From Falsiruegeria litorea R37 (GTDB lineage: Bacteria; Pseudomonadota; Alphaproteobacteria; Rhodobacterales; Rhodobacteraceae), in NCBI RefSeq assembly GCF_900172225.1, contig NZ_FWFO01000001.1, positions 372,001-436,000 of the forward strand: a stretch of DNA of 64,000 nt, read 5' to 3'. Numbering within the stretch: the stretch's first letter is position 1; each line of letters opens with the position of its first letter. A program made the translations under genes and the position numbers. This document shows positions 1 to 8,818 of the stretch, in pieces. A model generated the notes under the pieces. The model did no database searches and was not told the origin of the DNA. It was given only the letters and a program-made list of their open reading frames with translations.

Positions 1-572
1 TAGACAAACAGATCCCCCTCTTCATTCACCAGCTTGGGCGGCATTGTCGCCAGACGCCCGCCGTGGAAGAGGTTCATGAAAAACGTCTCGAGGATATCGT
101 CGCGGTGATGCCCCAGCACCACGGCCGAACACCCCTCTTCCCGCGCAATTCTGTAGAGATTTCCGCGCCTTAGTCGCGAGCAGAGCGCACAGAAGGTCCG
201 GCCCTGAGGCACCTTGTCCATGACGACGGAATAGGTGTCCTGATACTCGATCCGATGCGGAACACCCATTTTCTCAAGGAATTCGGGCAGAACAGTCGCG
301 GGAAATCCGGGCTGTCCCTGATCCAGATTGCAGGCCAGAATCTCGACCGGCAGCAACCCGCGCCACTGCAACTCATGCAGCACAGCCAGCAGCGTGTAAC
401 TGTCCTTGCCGCCCGACAGACAGACCAGCCAGCGCGCGCCGCGTTCGATCATGCCGTATTGTTCAATGGCCTCGCGCGTATAGCGGACGATCCGCTTGCG
501 AAGCTTCTTGAACTCGGTGGTCGAGGGCGCCCCGGCAAAGAGCGCATGAATATCGGTGTCATTGTCCAGCAT
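1..572 (-). CDS. ttcA: tRNA 2-thiocytidine biosynthesis protein TtcA (partial)
   Basis: ATP-dependent PP-loop sulfurtransferase that thiolates cytidine 32 of some tRNAs in the cytoplasm. The reading frame runs from an ATG at 572 leftward off the window, so about 190 N-terminal residues are present and the C-terminus, with the expected third cluster cysteine, is missing. The PP-loop SGGKDS is at residues 53-58 and a CALC (CxxC) pair at residues 128-131, both typical of TtcA and binding an iron-sulfur cluster. It is downstream of yidD on the same strand, separated by a 160-base gap with spaced repeats. Family call is firm; exact substrate tRNAs are not visible. Confidence 0.9.
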   Translation of the reverse strand, partial: MLDNDTDIHALFAGAPSTTEFKKLRKRIVRYTREAIEQYGMIERGARWLVCLSGGKDSYTLLAVLHELQWRGLLPVEILACNLDQGQPGFPATVLPEFLEKMGVPHRIEYQDTYSVVMDKVPQGRTFCALCSRLRRGNLYRIAREEGCSAVVLGHHRDDILETFFMNLFHGGRLATMPPKLVNEEGDLFV

Positions 573-680
573 GGCCGGGGCTTACCCGAGTCGCGTGAAC
601 CGGGCAAGGCCCGTGCGTTGCGGTAACACACTTGGGCAACGTGTGATCCGTTACCCCCCCCTGATTCTACCCTGTGACAT

Positions 681-710
681 GCGTGCACCATGCGTGCACA
701 GGGCGTGCAC
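681..710. repeat. Three GCGTGCAC copies at 11-bp spacing
   Basis: The octamer GCGTGCAC occurs at 681, 692 and 703, exactly 11 bases apart, between the end of yidD and the start of ttcA. Each copy contains the palindrome GTGCAC. The helical-turn spacing suggests a protein binding site or a promoter element for ttcA, but no regulator is identified. Confidence 0.5.
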
Positions 711-732
711 CGACGATGCAGCTCTTGGGCCG

Positions 733-1002
733 TTAATCTTTGCCGCAACACCCGCAGGAGCGGGCGTCCGTCTCAGATGTGGAACCCGGCACGGGATCAT
801 AGCCGCTGCTGCCCCAGGGATGACACCGCCCGATGCGCCGCGCGGCCAAAAGGCTGCCCTTGATCGCGCCGTGCTTCTCCAACGCCTCCATCGCATAGGC
901 CGAGCAGGTCGGCTGATAGCGACAGTTGAAACCCACCCAGGGGCTGAAGATCAGCCGATAGGCCCGCACGGGCAGGGCAACGATATGGGCAAACGGGGTC
1001 AT
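733..1002 (-). CDS. yidD: Membrane protein insertion efficiency factor YidD
   Basis: Small membrane-associated protein that assists YidC-dependent insertion of inner-membrane proteins. The 89-residue product carries the family core: [18 protein letters not shown] near the N-terminus, then a GRCHPW motif and a YDPVP ending. An in-frame ATG four codons upstream (1014) is also possible; I chose the ATG at 1002 because family members begin with this MTPFAHIV-type sequence. Neither start has a clear ribosome binding site. In many proteobacteria yidD follows rnpA directly. Here about 4.7 kb with four other genes separates them, so the classical rpmH-rnpA-yidD string is interrupted. Confidence 0.9.
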   Translation of the reverse strand: MTPFAHIVALPVRAYRLIFSPWVGFNCRYQPTCSAYAMEALEKHGAIKGSLLAARRIGRCHPWGSSGYDPVPGSTSETDARSCGCCGKD

Positions 1003-1188
1003 GGGTGGGAACATAGGGAGGAATGTGGGGCGGGGGAAGGTGGGGTGATTGTTGTCGTACGCCGAAAATTGTCGGTAAAAGATTCACTTTGCGAAATCCT
1101 ACGACCGTTCCTCATCCGACTTCTGTGCACAAAACTGCAAAAGACCAGTTCGAGCCCAGAGTGAAGGATAATGCGATCTAGACCAAGG

Positions 1189-1677
1189 TCAGCTTCCTTT
1201 CTTGCGATTCTCAAGTGAATTGCTAAGCCGTTCCAATAGTTCCGCAAGTTTGACACGATCATGCTCTGGCAAAACGTCTGCAAAAAGCTCGGTGTTTGTT
1301 GCGACCAATTGATCGATGATCTCTTCAACCAGGTCAGCCCCTTTGACCGTGAGCCGGACGAGAGTGCTGCGGGCATCTTCTGGGTTGGGTAAGCGTTCTA
1401 CTAGCCCTTTTTCAGTCAAACCTCTGAGCATTTTAGCCATACCGCTAGAGCTGGCTTGTGTTGCTGAGTAAAGTTCTGTTGGGCTCATTACGAAATCTTC
1501 TTTCGTGAAACGCAGCGCGCGCAGAACCAGAAATTGGGTCCATGACACCCCATAACTTGCGGCCACCCTGCTATCGCTGTCCCAGACGAAGTTTCGGCTT
1601 CGAAAAAGACCAGCGACAATGCGGGTTGTCGTGTTTGGTGTGATAGACCAAGCCCGTGTTTTGTTCTTCCCCAACAT
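1189..1677 (-). CDS. MarR-family transcriptional regulator
   Basis: 162-residue winged-helix repressor-type protein. The recognition region SPTELYSATQASSSGMAKMLRGLTEKGLVER, followed by a wing with PEDARSTLVRLTVKG, is the standard MarR DNA-binding domain, flanked by dimerisation helices. It is divergent from the small membrane protein at 1777, with a perfect 20-bp palindrome between them that is a good operator candidate. It therefore probably controls that neighbour and itself. The ligand is unknown. Confidence 0.88.
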   Translation of the reverse strand: MLGKNKTRAWSITPNTTTRIVAGLFRSRNFVWDSDSRVAASYGVSWTQFLVLRALRFTKEDFVMSPTELYSATQASSSGMAKMLRGLTEKGLVERLPNPEDARSTLVRLTVKGADLVEEIIDQLVATNTELFADVLPEHDRVKLAELLERLSNSLENRKKGS

Positions 1678-1742
1678 CCCTGTCCTTCAAGCGGTTGTTA
1701 GACAAAATGCCAAATTCGACTTGCCAACAACAGGTTGAAAAT

Positions 1743-1762
1743 TTATCTCTCTAGAGAGATAA
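1743..1762. promoter_or_regulatory. Perfect 20-bp palindrome, putative MarR operator
   Basis: TTATCTCTCTAGAGAGATAA is a perfect palindrome placed 14 bases before the ATG at 1777 and 65 bases from the MarR start. It abuts the ribosome binding site AAGGGAG of the membrane protein gene, so a bound dimer would block expression. Position and symmetry fit a MarR site; binding is inferred. Confidence 0.7.
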
Positions 1763-1776
1763 GGGAGTTGGATAAC

Positions 1777-2175
1777 ATGACACAGCGTAAACACGGTTTG
1801 ATCGTTCGAGGGCTTCTGGGGCTGCTTTCCGTCGTGATGCTGCTTTTCACATTGCCCGCCTACATGGACACGGCAAACAATCCAGGACTGGCCAACCTTA
1901 CGGGAGAGGTTGCGTCCTTGGGCTCTGTCGCAGGCGCTTTTCTGGCGCGACAGCTCGGCCTTGTTCTGATCGCTCTTTACGGCGCCGTGAAGGGTACGAC
2001 GCAACCCGTGCTTATTGGCGCATTCGGAATTGCGTTTCTCAACCTGCACGATGCGGTGTTCCTTACGGTTTTCGGAAACTTCGGCCCTGGTGCGATTGCT
2101 GGTCTCATACTTGGTGTTTTGTCTGTCGTCGTCATTGTCCTGGCATGGCGGGAATCTGCGCGCACCAACTCATAA
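1777..2175 (+). CDS. Small four-helix integral membrane protein, function unknown
   Basis: 132-residue protein with about four hydrophobic segments: VRGLLGLLSVVMLLFTL, a helix around GAFLARQLGLVLIALYGAV, one at TQPVLIGAFGIAFLNL, and a last one at AGLILGVLSVVVIVLAW. The start at 1777 is chosen because AAGGGAG lies 9 bases before it; a TTG further upstream at 1735 would place the operator palindrome inside the gene. No enzymatic motif is visible. Size and topology resemble small DoxX/DUF4345-type membrane proteins, but I do not assign it. Probably repressed by the divergent MarR protein. Confidence 0.75.
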   Translation: MTQRKHGLIVRGLLGLLSVVMLLFTLPAYMDTANNPGLANLTGEVASLGSVAGAFLARQLGLVLIALYGAVKGTTQPVLIGAFGIAFLNLHDAVFLTVFGNFGPGAIAGLILGVLSVVVIVLAWRESARTNS

Positions 2176-2389
2176 CCGTAAGTCTCTGTGAGACAGGTAT
2201 CTCTGACTGGTCCCGATGGATCCTGCCGTCAAACAGCAGCGAGTTGCGCAGCCGCAGTTGACTAAAGCAAAGTCCTCAAAGTGGACGTGCGCTCGAAGGG
2301 GGGCAGGGTCGGTTTGGTAGCCGTCATTGTTCAAGCCTCACTGTTCTGGGCATAGTGCCGGAGAACAAGGGTTTGGGGATCGCAGGATC

Positions 2390-3793
2390 ATGGCAGAGCA
2401 GACGGACAAGCAGGCGGTGTTCCTGACGGGCGGGTTGATGCGGCATGTGGTGCGGATGTCGCTCACCACGAGCGTCGGCCTGATGGCGATCTTCGCGGTC
2501 GATTTCGTCGACATGATCTTTATCTCGATGCTGGGCAACAATGCGTTGGCGGCGGCCGTTGGCTATGCCGGGACGCTGTTGTTTTTCACCAATGCGCTCA
2601 ACATCGGGTTGTCGATTGCCGCCGGTGCGCTGGTCGCGCGTGAGTTGGGCGCGGGGCGGGCCGAGCAGGCGCGCAACTATGCGGCCAGTGTCGCGGTCTG
2701 GGGTGTGCTGGGTGGCATCGTCGTCTCGGGTCTGGTGCTGTGGAACGTGCGGGTGTTGCTGGCGCTTTTGGGGGCCGAGGGCGAGGTTCAGGATCTGGCG
2801 GTGCGCTATGTCTCGATCATCTTGCCGACGATGTGGGTAATGGCGGCGGCGATGACCAGCATGGCGGTGTTGCGGGCTCATGGGGATGCGCGTCGGTCGA
2901 TGATGGCGACGATCTATGGCGGGCTGGTGAATGCGGTGCTGGACCCGGTGCTGATTTTTGCGGTTGGTTTGGGGCTGGAGGGGGCTGCTGTGGCCTCGGT
3001 CCTGGCGCGGATCACGATGCTGGTGGTGGCCTTTCTGCCTGCGTTGCGGGTGCATCGGGGGTTTGCGCGGCCGTCGGTGGGGCAGGTGGTGCAGGATTTC
3101 GGAGCGGTGCGGGGAATTGCGGTGCCTGCGATCCTGACCAATGTTGCGACGCCTCTGGGCAATGCGATTGTGGTGCGAGAGATGGGGCAGTACGGCACGG
3201 ATGCGGTGGCGGGGATGGCCGTCATAGGGCGGCTGATGCCGGTGGCGTTTTCGGTGATCTTTGCGCTGTCGGGGGCGATTGGTCCGATCATCGGCCAGAA
3301 CTTTGGCGCCGAGCGGTTTGACCGGGTGCGGGCTGCGTTCATCGCCGGGGTTCAGTTTGTCGGTGTCTATGTGCTGTTGATGGCAGGGGTGCTGTTCCTG
3401 CTGCGAGCACCGATTGCGGATGTGTTTGATGCGCAGGGCGAGACGCGGGCGCTGATTTATCTGTTTTGCGGGCCTTTGGCGCTCATGTCGTTTTTCAATG
3501 GGGTCATTTTCGTGACCAATGCGAGTTTCAACAACCTGGGCCATCCGGTGTATTCGACCTGGATCAATTGGGGGCGTCACACGGTTGGAACCTGGGTCTT
3601 TGTGATGATCGGTTCGTCACTGGCCGGAGCACAGGGCGTGCTTTTGGGGCAGGCTTTCGGTGGGGTCATCTTCGCCGCGATTGCCTGGCTGCTGGTTGGG
3701 CGGGTTGTTGCGAACCTGTCCAAACCAGCCAAGGCCGAGCCGTTTTCGGAACAAAAACGCCTGCATTCCCTGTTTGGGCGGCGCGGGTGGTGA
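2390..3793 (+). CDS. MATE-family efflux transporter
   Basis: 467-residue multidrug and toxin extrusion protein, a cation-coupled antiporter of the inner membrane with about 12 predicted helices in two MatE repeats. The first repeat begins with the VRMSLTTSVGLMAIFAVDFVD region; the second starts near VRGIAVPAILTNVATPLGN. The ATG at 2390 follows a GCAGGA element, and the 21 codons upstream look untranslated. It stands alone, between the small membrane protein and a convergent periplasmic protein gene. The substrate cannot be read from the sequence. Confidence 0.88.
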   Translation: MAEQTDKQAVFLTGGLMRHVVRMSLTTSVGLMAIFAVDFVDMIFISMLGNNALAAAVGYAGTLLFFTNALNIGLSIAAGALVARELGAGRAEQARNYAASVAVWGVLGGIVVSGLVLWNVRVLLALLGAEGEVQDLAVRYVSIILPTMWVMAAAMTSMAVLRAHGDARRSMMATIYGGLVNAVLDPVLIFAVGLGLEGAAVASVLARITMLVVAFLPALRVHRGFARPSVGQVVQDFGAVRGIAVPAILTNVATPLGNAIVVREMGQYGTDAVAGMAVIGRLMPVAFSVIFALSGAIGPIIGQNFGAERFDRVRAAFIAGVQFVGVYVLLMAGVLFLLRAPIADVFDAQGETRALIYLFCGPLALMSFFNGVIFVTNASFNNLGHPVYSTWINWGRHTVGTWVFVMIGSSLAGAQGVLLGQAFGGVIFAAIAWLLVGRVVANLSKPAKAEPFSEQKRLHSLFGRRGW

Positions 3794-3829
3794 GGCCCTG
3801 CGCCACGCCAAGGGTTCAGGGGCAGGACC

Positions 3830-5431
3830 CTAGCGGCAGCCCAGCTCTTTTTCGGCGGATTTGATCTGGTTCATCTGTGCGGTTTCGCCGGCGGACAGTT
3901 GGGGGGATTTGGTGTGGCAGCCTTCGTTGCCAAAAACCTCTTGCCCGCGTTTGCCGCCAAAGCAATAGCCGTTGCGGTGAAAGATCAGGTTCCGTTGAAA
4001 CCACAGCGAGTCGCAGGTTGTTTCCGGGACTGCGGCGGGGGTCGTGGTCTGGATCGGGATCGAGGCTGTGCGGGGGCGTGTTTCGGCGTCGCGCGGCGCG
4101 AGGCGGGGCAGGTCCTTGAGCCAAACGGCCATGGAGTAGGTGATCAGCCAGGGATAGCTGTGGAGGCGGGCCTCTTCGGTGGAGGCGTGGTGTTGCCAAT
4201 AGGCGTGGGGGCTGTTGGTGTGCTTGGGTGCAGGTTCGGAATGGTCGGACTGCGGGTATTGCGGGGCAACCATGATTTCGACCGGCAAGGTGTTGCGGCC
4301 TGCGTCCCAGGCGTTGCGCAGGTTGGCGAGCGTGACGGTTTTGCCGACCTCGTCGTAGCTGTCGAAGCGGACGAGGCAGTCTTGGGCGTAATAAGGCCCG
4401 CCGCCGGGGAAGCCTTTGGCAACGCCGTAGATTAGGTTGTCTTGGGTCTCGATCAGAACATCCTGGGAATAGCGGATCTGCTCATAGTCGCGGGGGGCCT
4501 CCATCAGGTCGATGAATTCCCGCAGGATCTCGGGTAGGGGGGCCAGGGGGTGGCGTTTCCAGCCGGAGCCGAAGGCCCAATCGAAGAGCCCGTCATCGAG
4601 AATGAAGGCGTTGCTGCAGATCGTGTGGATGAGTTGGCGGTCGAGGGTGGCGCGGACCTCAACCCCGGTGACGGCGACATCCCCGAGCAGGGCGTCGCCG
4701 ACGGTGTCGATGTAATACATGTCCTGCGGCGGGGTCTCGAGCATTCGGGTGAAGAGATAGGGCGTCATAAAGGCCTGCCCGTCGGTGTCGCGGCGGTGGG
4801 AAAAGTCAAAGACCTTGGCCGCGATGCGGACTGCGCGGGCGTAGGCGTTTTCGACCTGTTCCTTTGGGAAGGGGCCGTCGTTGCCCATGACGATGCGGGG
4901 GGCGTGAAAGCCCAAGCGCGCGGTGGGTTCGATGCTGCGGCTGACGATACGGTCGATGCTTTCGCCTTCGAAATAGTAGTTTCCGGCCAGAAACAGCATG
5001 GTGCAGGCCGATGCGCAGGTGTCGCCGCTCAGCACGCGGGTTTCCAGGCCCGAGTCCATGGTTTCGAGGAAATCGACGATGGCGAGCGCCTCGTTCAGGT
5101 CGCCACCAGGGCTGGAAAGGCAGAGGACCGCGTCGTCGTTGAACCCGTCGTAGATGGTGCCGTATTCGGGGTGATCTTGATACCCGAAGAGCGTTTTGAA
5201 CTGATCCAGATCGCCATCTTCGATCTGACCGTCGAAGAGTAGATCGCAGGCCTTGTGTTTCGGTTCGGGGTGGGTGTCGAGCGTCAACGGCGCAACGTGG
5301 TCCGGCAAGGGGCGGCCATCGGTGGGCAGGACGTAGAGGTCAGCGGCCAGTGCGGGGGCTGCTCCGCCCAGGGTCATTACACAGATGAGAGGGGCGAAAA
5401 GCTGGCCAAAGATGCCGTGCCGGTTGATCAC
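3830..5431 (-). CDS. Periplasmic ClpP/crotonase-fold protein with C-terminal YARHG domain
   Basis: 533-residue exported protein. A GTG at 5431 with AGGA upstream is followed by a signal peptide of about 30 residues ending ALAA; an ATG 80 codons further up gives a Cys/Arg-rich extension that looks non-coding. SPGG at residues 107-110 and CASACTMLFLAG at about 139-150 match the COG3904-type periplasmic ClpP-like fold. The last roughly 65 residues have the WFxRNLIFHRNGYCF pattern of a YARHG domain. Proteolytic activity is only inferred. It is convergent with the MATE gene and lies downstream of rnpA. Confidence 0.75.
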   Translation of the reverse strand: MINRHGIFGQLFAPLICVMTLGGAAPALAADLYVLPTDGRPLPDHVAPLTLDTHPEPKHKACDLLFDGQIEDGDLDQFKTLFGYQDHPEYGTIYDGFNDDAVLCLSSPGGDLNEALAIVDFLETMDSGLETRVLSGDTCASACTMLFLAGNYYFEGESIDRIVSRSIEPTARLGFHAPRIVMGNDGPFPKEQVENAYARAVRIAAKVFDFSHRRDTDGQAFMTPYLFTRMLETPPQDMYYIDTVGDALLGDVAVTGVEVRATLDRQLIHTICSNAFILDDGLFDWAFGSGWKRHPLAPLPEILREFIDLMEAPRDYEQIRYSQDVLIETQDNLIYGVAKGFPGGGPYYAQDCLVRFDSYDEVGKTVTLANLRNAWDAGRNTLPVEIMVAPQYPQSDHSEPAPKHTNSPHAYWQHHASTEEARLHSYPWLITYSMAVWLKDLPRLAPRDAETRPRTASIPIQTTTPAAVPETTCDSLWFQRNLIFHRNGYCFGGKRGQEVFGNEGCHTKSPQLSAGETAQMNQIKSAEKELGCR

Positions 5432-5750
5432 GATGGGGTCCGTCCTGTCTTGATGTCTGCCACGTCGCCGAGATCGCCACAGTGGCGCGCGTGGGGCAAG
5501 CCACTGTAGGTACGTCGAAAAACGGGCGTTGCAGTTCTGAAACACTCGGCGCTCACAGGTCGAGTGCGAACAATTGCGCGTTTTGACGACGGTGTGGAGA
5601 CACGCAACAGAGCGTGAATGCGCATTCTTGGCAAAGGCGTCGGGAAACGTCCGGGAGGACGCGCGGTTCAAGATCTGTCTGGCCTATGCCAACACGTGTT
5701 GTCCCAACATCCCGCACACCAATGTTGATGGGGTGGTGGGTAAATGAGTG
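5432..5750. other. Intergenic stretch between rnpA and the YARHG protein gene
   Basis: No convincing gene on either strand. It contains a perfect 12-bp palindrome CAACACGTGTTG at 5690-5701, followed by a looser CAACAT...ATGTTG inverted repeat at about 5705-5726. These could be a regulatory site or 3' structure of the rpmH-rnpA transcript. Confidence 0.5.
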
Positions 5751-6173
5751 TCACTTGTGCAGTTTGCGCAGGGCGTATTCCAGATCGCTGATCAAAAGCG
5801 GGAAGGGGCGGGCGATGGTGTCGGTCTTTTTGCCGATCAGCACATAATCCCAGCCGGGTTTGCCTTTGTCGAGCAGGACGGCGCGGGCGGCTTCGCGCAG
5901 GCGGCGTTTGGCCCGGTTGCGCGCCACGGCGTTGCCGACCTTTTTAGAGCAGGTGAAGCCGATGCGGATGCCCTCTGCCTCGCCCTCGGGTCGTTTGCGG
6001 GCCTGAACCAGCATCGAGGACGTACCCTGCTTGCGGGCGCGGGCAGCTTTGAGGAAGTCGGCGCGTTTGGCCAGAACCTGCATCTGTCCGCTGGTCTTTG
6101 GACAAACGGAAACCGCCGGGGGCCTCATCCCTTGGCTGCTTGAGCCATTCACGGGGGCCTCCGGCGGTGTCAT
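5751..6173 (-). CDS. rnpA: Ribonuclease P protein component
   Basis: 140-residue basic protein that binds RNase P RNA and helps mature tRNA 5' ends. The RNR signature is clear: GFTCSKKVGNAVARNRAKRRLREA in the middle, and the C-terminal DYVLIGKKTDT strand. The Pro-rich N-terminal extension (MTPPEAPVNG...) is usual in Rhodobacterales. It lies 25 bases after rpmH on the same strand, the conserved rpmH-rnpA pair. Confidence 0.95.
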   Translation of the reverse strand: MTPPEAPVNGSSSQGMRPPAVSVCPKTSGQMQVLAKRADFLKAARARKQGTSSMLVQARKRPEGEAEGIRIGFTCSKKVGNAVARNRAKRRLREAARAVLLDKGKPGWDYVLIGKKTDTIARPFPLLISDLEYALRKLHK

Positions 6174-6198
6174 GTTCAGCTGAACAGTGTCGGTGAGC

Positions 6199-6333
6199 TT
6201 ATGCGCTCAGCGACTTGCGACCGCGTGCGCGGCGTGCGTTCAGGATCTTGCGGCCGGCTTTGGTGGCCATGCGCGCGCGGAAACCGTGGCGGCGTTTGCG
6301 AACCAGGTTCGAAGGCTGATAGGTGCGTTTCAT
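6199..6333 (-). CDS. rpmH: 50S ribosomal protein L34
   Basis: 44-residue protein [18 protein letters not shown]..., ending GRKSLSA, a textbook L34. Start at 6333 is preceded by GGAGACGGAGCG. It heads the rpmH-rnpA transcript; the promoter should lie in the roughly 290 bases to the right (6334-6624), where I could not place boxes with confidence. Confidence 0.97.
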
Positions 6334-6624
6334 CGCTCCGTCTCCAATCTATTAATATCGGTCGGGTGCGGTGCAGATTCGCCCGCCCGGTGTATTCGAA
6401 GCCCGTCCTTTACGGGTGAAAGGCAGGCAAGTCAAACCCCTGTCCGGGGAATTCCGCGCCTTTTGCAACAAAATTTGGGTGGGCGCCAGAGGTTTGGTTT
6501 CAGTTTTGCCGTTTTCCGCGACATTCTCTCACGAAACGGGGCGTTGTGATCAACGGCGCGTGAGGTGACTGTTGTCCGGGCGCCAAGGGTCGCATGTTGG
6601 GGGCAGACAAGCGAACTGACACAC

Positions 6625-7380
6625 ATGCCACAACCGCCGGACCAGAAGATGACTGACACGACCCGTGCCGCCAAGGGCGGATTGAGCCGCCACATACCGC
6701 TGCTGGTGATTCTCGCCGTGGCGGTGGTGGGGTTCTTCACCCTGCGCGATTACCTGAGTTTCGAGACGCTGCGGGACAACCGCGAGGCGTTGTTGGCGTA
6801 TCGAGATGCCTATTATGGGACCTTGGCGGCGATCTTTGTGGCGGCTTACGTGGTGATCGTGGCCTTTTCCCTGCCCGGTGCGGCGGTGGCGTCGATGACG
6901 GGCGGGTTCCTGTTTGGGCTGGCTGTAGGCACGGGGTTGAACGTTGTGTCGGCCACCGTCGGGGCCTCGGCCATCTTCTGGGCGGCACGTTTGGGGCTGG
7001 GCAATGCGTTGACGGCCAAGCTGGAAACATCCGAGGGGACCATCCGCAAGCTGAAGGACGGGCTGCGCGAGAATGAGATTTCGGTTCTGTTCCTGCTGCG
7101 GTTGGTGCCTGCGGTGCCGTTTTTTGTGGCCAATCTGGTGCCCGCGCTGGTGGGGGTGAAGTTTTCAAACTATCTGTTCACCACCGCTTTGGGGATCATC
7201 CCGGGAGCCATCGTGTTCACCTGGATCGGTGTGGGCCTGGGCGGTGTGTTTGATCGTGGCGAAACGCCGGATCTGTCGTTGCTTTGGGAGCCGTTTGTGA
7301 TCGGGCCGATTGTGGGGCTGTGCGTCCTGGCGGCCCTGCCGATTGTGATCAAAGCCCTGCGTGGCAAGAAAGAGATGTAA
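6625..7380 (+). CDS. TVP38/TMEM64 (DedA-like) family membrane protein
   Basis: 251-residue inner-membrane protein with about six hydrophobic segments. The VTT/SNARE-associated core is visible: FSLPGAAVASMTGGFLFGLAVGTGLN, then FLLRLVPAVPFFVANLVPALVG with the conserved Arg and Pro residues. An alternative start is ATG 6649. It ends 3 bases before the GTG of a mercuric-reductase-like flavoprotein, a pairing also known as gene fusions in this family. That context suggests a role in membrane/redox homeostasis or metal-linked chemistry, but the transported species is unknown. Confidence 0.85.
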   Translation: MPQPPDQKMTDTTRAAKGGLSRHIPLLVILAVAVVGFFTLRDYLSFETLRDNREALLAYRDAYYGTLAAIFVAAYVVIVAFSLPGAAVASMTGGFLFGLAVGTGLNVVSATVGASAIFWAARLGLGNALTAKLETSEGTIRKLKDGLRENEISVLFLLRLVPAVPFFVANLVPALVGVKFSNYLFTTALGIIPGAIVFTWIGVGLGGVFDRGETPDLSLLWEPFVIGPIVGLCVLAALPIVIKALRGKKEM

Positions 7381-7383
7381 GCC

Positions 7384-8802
7384 GTGAAAGAGATCAAGAC
7401 AGATATTCTGGTCATCGGGGCCGGATCGGGTGGGCTGTCGGTGTCTGCCGGGGCTAGCCAGATGGGTGCAGATGTGACCCTGCTGGAGGGGCACAAGATG
7501 GGCGGCGATTGCCTGAACTTTGGCTGCGTGCCGTCCAAAGCGCTGATCGCGAGCGGCAAGGCGGCCCATACTCAGGCGCATGCGGCCAAATATGGCGTGG
7601 CCGATGTGGTGCCCGGTGTCGACTATGCGGCCGCCAAGGATCACGTTCATGATGTGATTGCGCAGATCGCTCCGGTGGACAGCCAAGAGCGGTTCGAGGG
7701 CTTTGGCGTGCGCGTCATTCGGGAGTATGGCGAATTTGTCTCTGCCACGCAGGTGAAGGCGGGCGATCATCTGATCACCGCGCGACGGGTGGTGATCGCC
7801 ACCGGCTCGTCCCCTTTGGTGCCGCCGATCCCGGGGCTGGACGGCGTGCCGTTCGAGACCAACGAGACGATCTTTGATCTGCGTGAGAAACCCGAACATC
7901 TGTTGATCGTGGGCGGTGGCCCCATCGGGATGGAGATGGCGCAGGCGCATGTTCGCCTTGGCTGCAAGGTCACGGTGATCGAAGGCGCAAAAGCCTTGGG
8001 CAAGGATGATCCCGAAGCAGCCGCCGTGGTGCTGGATGCGCTGCGGGCCGAGGGCATCGAAATTGCCGAGGATGCGCTGGCCGCGCAGATCCGGGGTGAG
8101 GCGGGCGCGATTGAGATCGCAACGCAGGATGGCCGTATCTTCAAGGGCTCGCATTTGCTGATGGCGGTGGGGCGCAAGGCCAATATCGACAAGCTGAACC
8201 TAGAGGCCGCAGGGATCGAGACGACGCGCACGGGTATCAAGGTCGATGACAGCCTGCGCACCACCAACCGCAAGGTTTATGCCATTGGTGACGTCGCAGG
8301 CGGGCTGCAGTTTACCCATGTGGCGGGTTATCAGGCGGGGGTCATCATCCGTTCGGCCCTGTTTGGGTTGCCCGCCAAGGCCAAGACCAGTCACATCCCC
8401 TGGGCGACCTATACCGACCCTGAGCTGTCTCAGGTCGGGTGGACCGAGGCGCAAGCGCGCGAACAGCACGGGGGCAAGGTCGAGGTGGCGCGGTTTGATT
8501 ATCACCACAACGACCGGGCCATTGCCGAACGCAAAACCGCTGGCTTCATCAAGGTGATGGTGGTCAAGGGGCGGCCCGTGGGGGTCACCATCGTCGGCCA
8601 TCAGGCAGGCGAATTGATCAACTTGTGGTCGCTGGTTCTGGCCAATAACCTGAAGATGGGGCAGGTTGCCGCCATGGTTTCGCCCTATCCAACGATTGGC
8701 GAGGTTAACAAACGCGCGGCGGGGGCCTATTTCACGCCCAGGCTGTTTGAGAATCAAACAGTTAAACGAGTGGTCAGGTTCGTCCAGCGGTGGATCCCCT
8801 GA
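7384..8802 (+). CDS. FAD-dependent pyridine nucleotide-disulfide oxidoreductase (mercuric reductase-like)
   Basis: 472-residue class I flavin disulfide reductase. It has GAGSGG (residues 12-17) for FAD, a redox pair in GGDCLNFGCVPSKAL (Cys43, Cys48), GGGPIGMEMA for NAD(P), and a C-terminal dimerisation domain ending in PRLFENQTVKRVVRFVQRW. There is no N-terminal metal-binding HMA domain and no C-terminal vicinal cysteine pair, so true mercury reduction is doubtful. The GTG start follows the TVP38 stop by 3 bases, and the kinase starts 16 bases downstream, so the three form one operon. Confidence 0.87.
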   Translation: MKEIKTDILVIGAGSGGLSVSAGASQMGADVTLLEGHKMGGDCLNFGCVPSKALIASGKAAHTQAHAAKYGVADVVPGVDYAAAKDHVHDVIAQIAPVDSQERFEGFGVRVIREYGEFVSATQVKAGDHLITARRVVIATGSSPLVPPIPGLDGVPFETNETIFDLREKPEHLLIVGGGPIGMEMAQAHVRLGCKVTVIEGAKALGKDDPEAAAVVLDALRAEGIEIAEDALAAQIRGEAGAIEIATQDGRIFKGSHLLMAVGRKANIDKLNLEAAGIETTRTGIKVDDSLRTTNRKVYAIGDVAGGLQFTHVAGYQAGVIIRSALFGLPAKAKTSHIPWATYTDPELSQVGWTEAQAREQHGGKVEVARFDYHHNDRAIAERKTAGFIKVMVVKGRPVGVTIVGHQAGELINLWSLVLANNLKMGQVAAMVSPYPTIGEVNKRAAGAYFTPRLFENQTVKRVVRFVQRWIP

Positions 8803-8818
8803 CCGGGAAAGGACCTTG

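Noticed and set aside
2324-3580. 418-residue minus-strand open frame, His/Arg/Gln-rich
   Set aside because: Antisense to the MATE gene; low-complexity composition is the mirror of GC-rich transporter codons, with no domain.
5432-5671. 80-residue N-terminal extension of the YARHG protein
   Set aside because: Cys/Arg-rich, no export signal, and a GTG with signal peptide follows at 5431.
7165-8154. 329-residue minus-strand open frame
   Set aside because: Antisense to the disulfide reductase-like gene, which has complete motifs.
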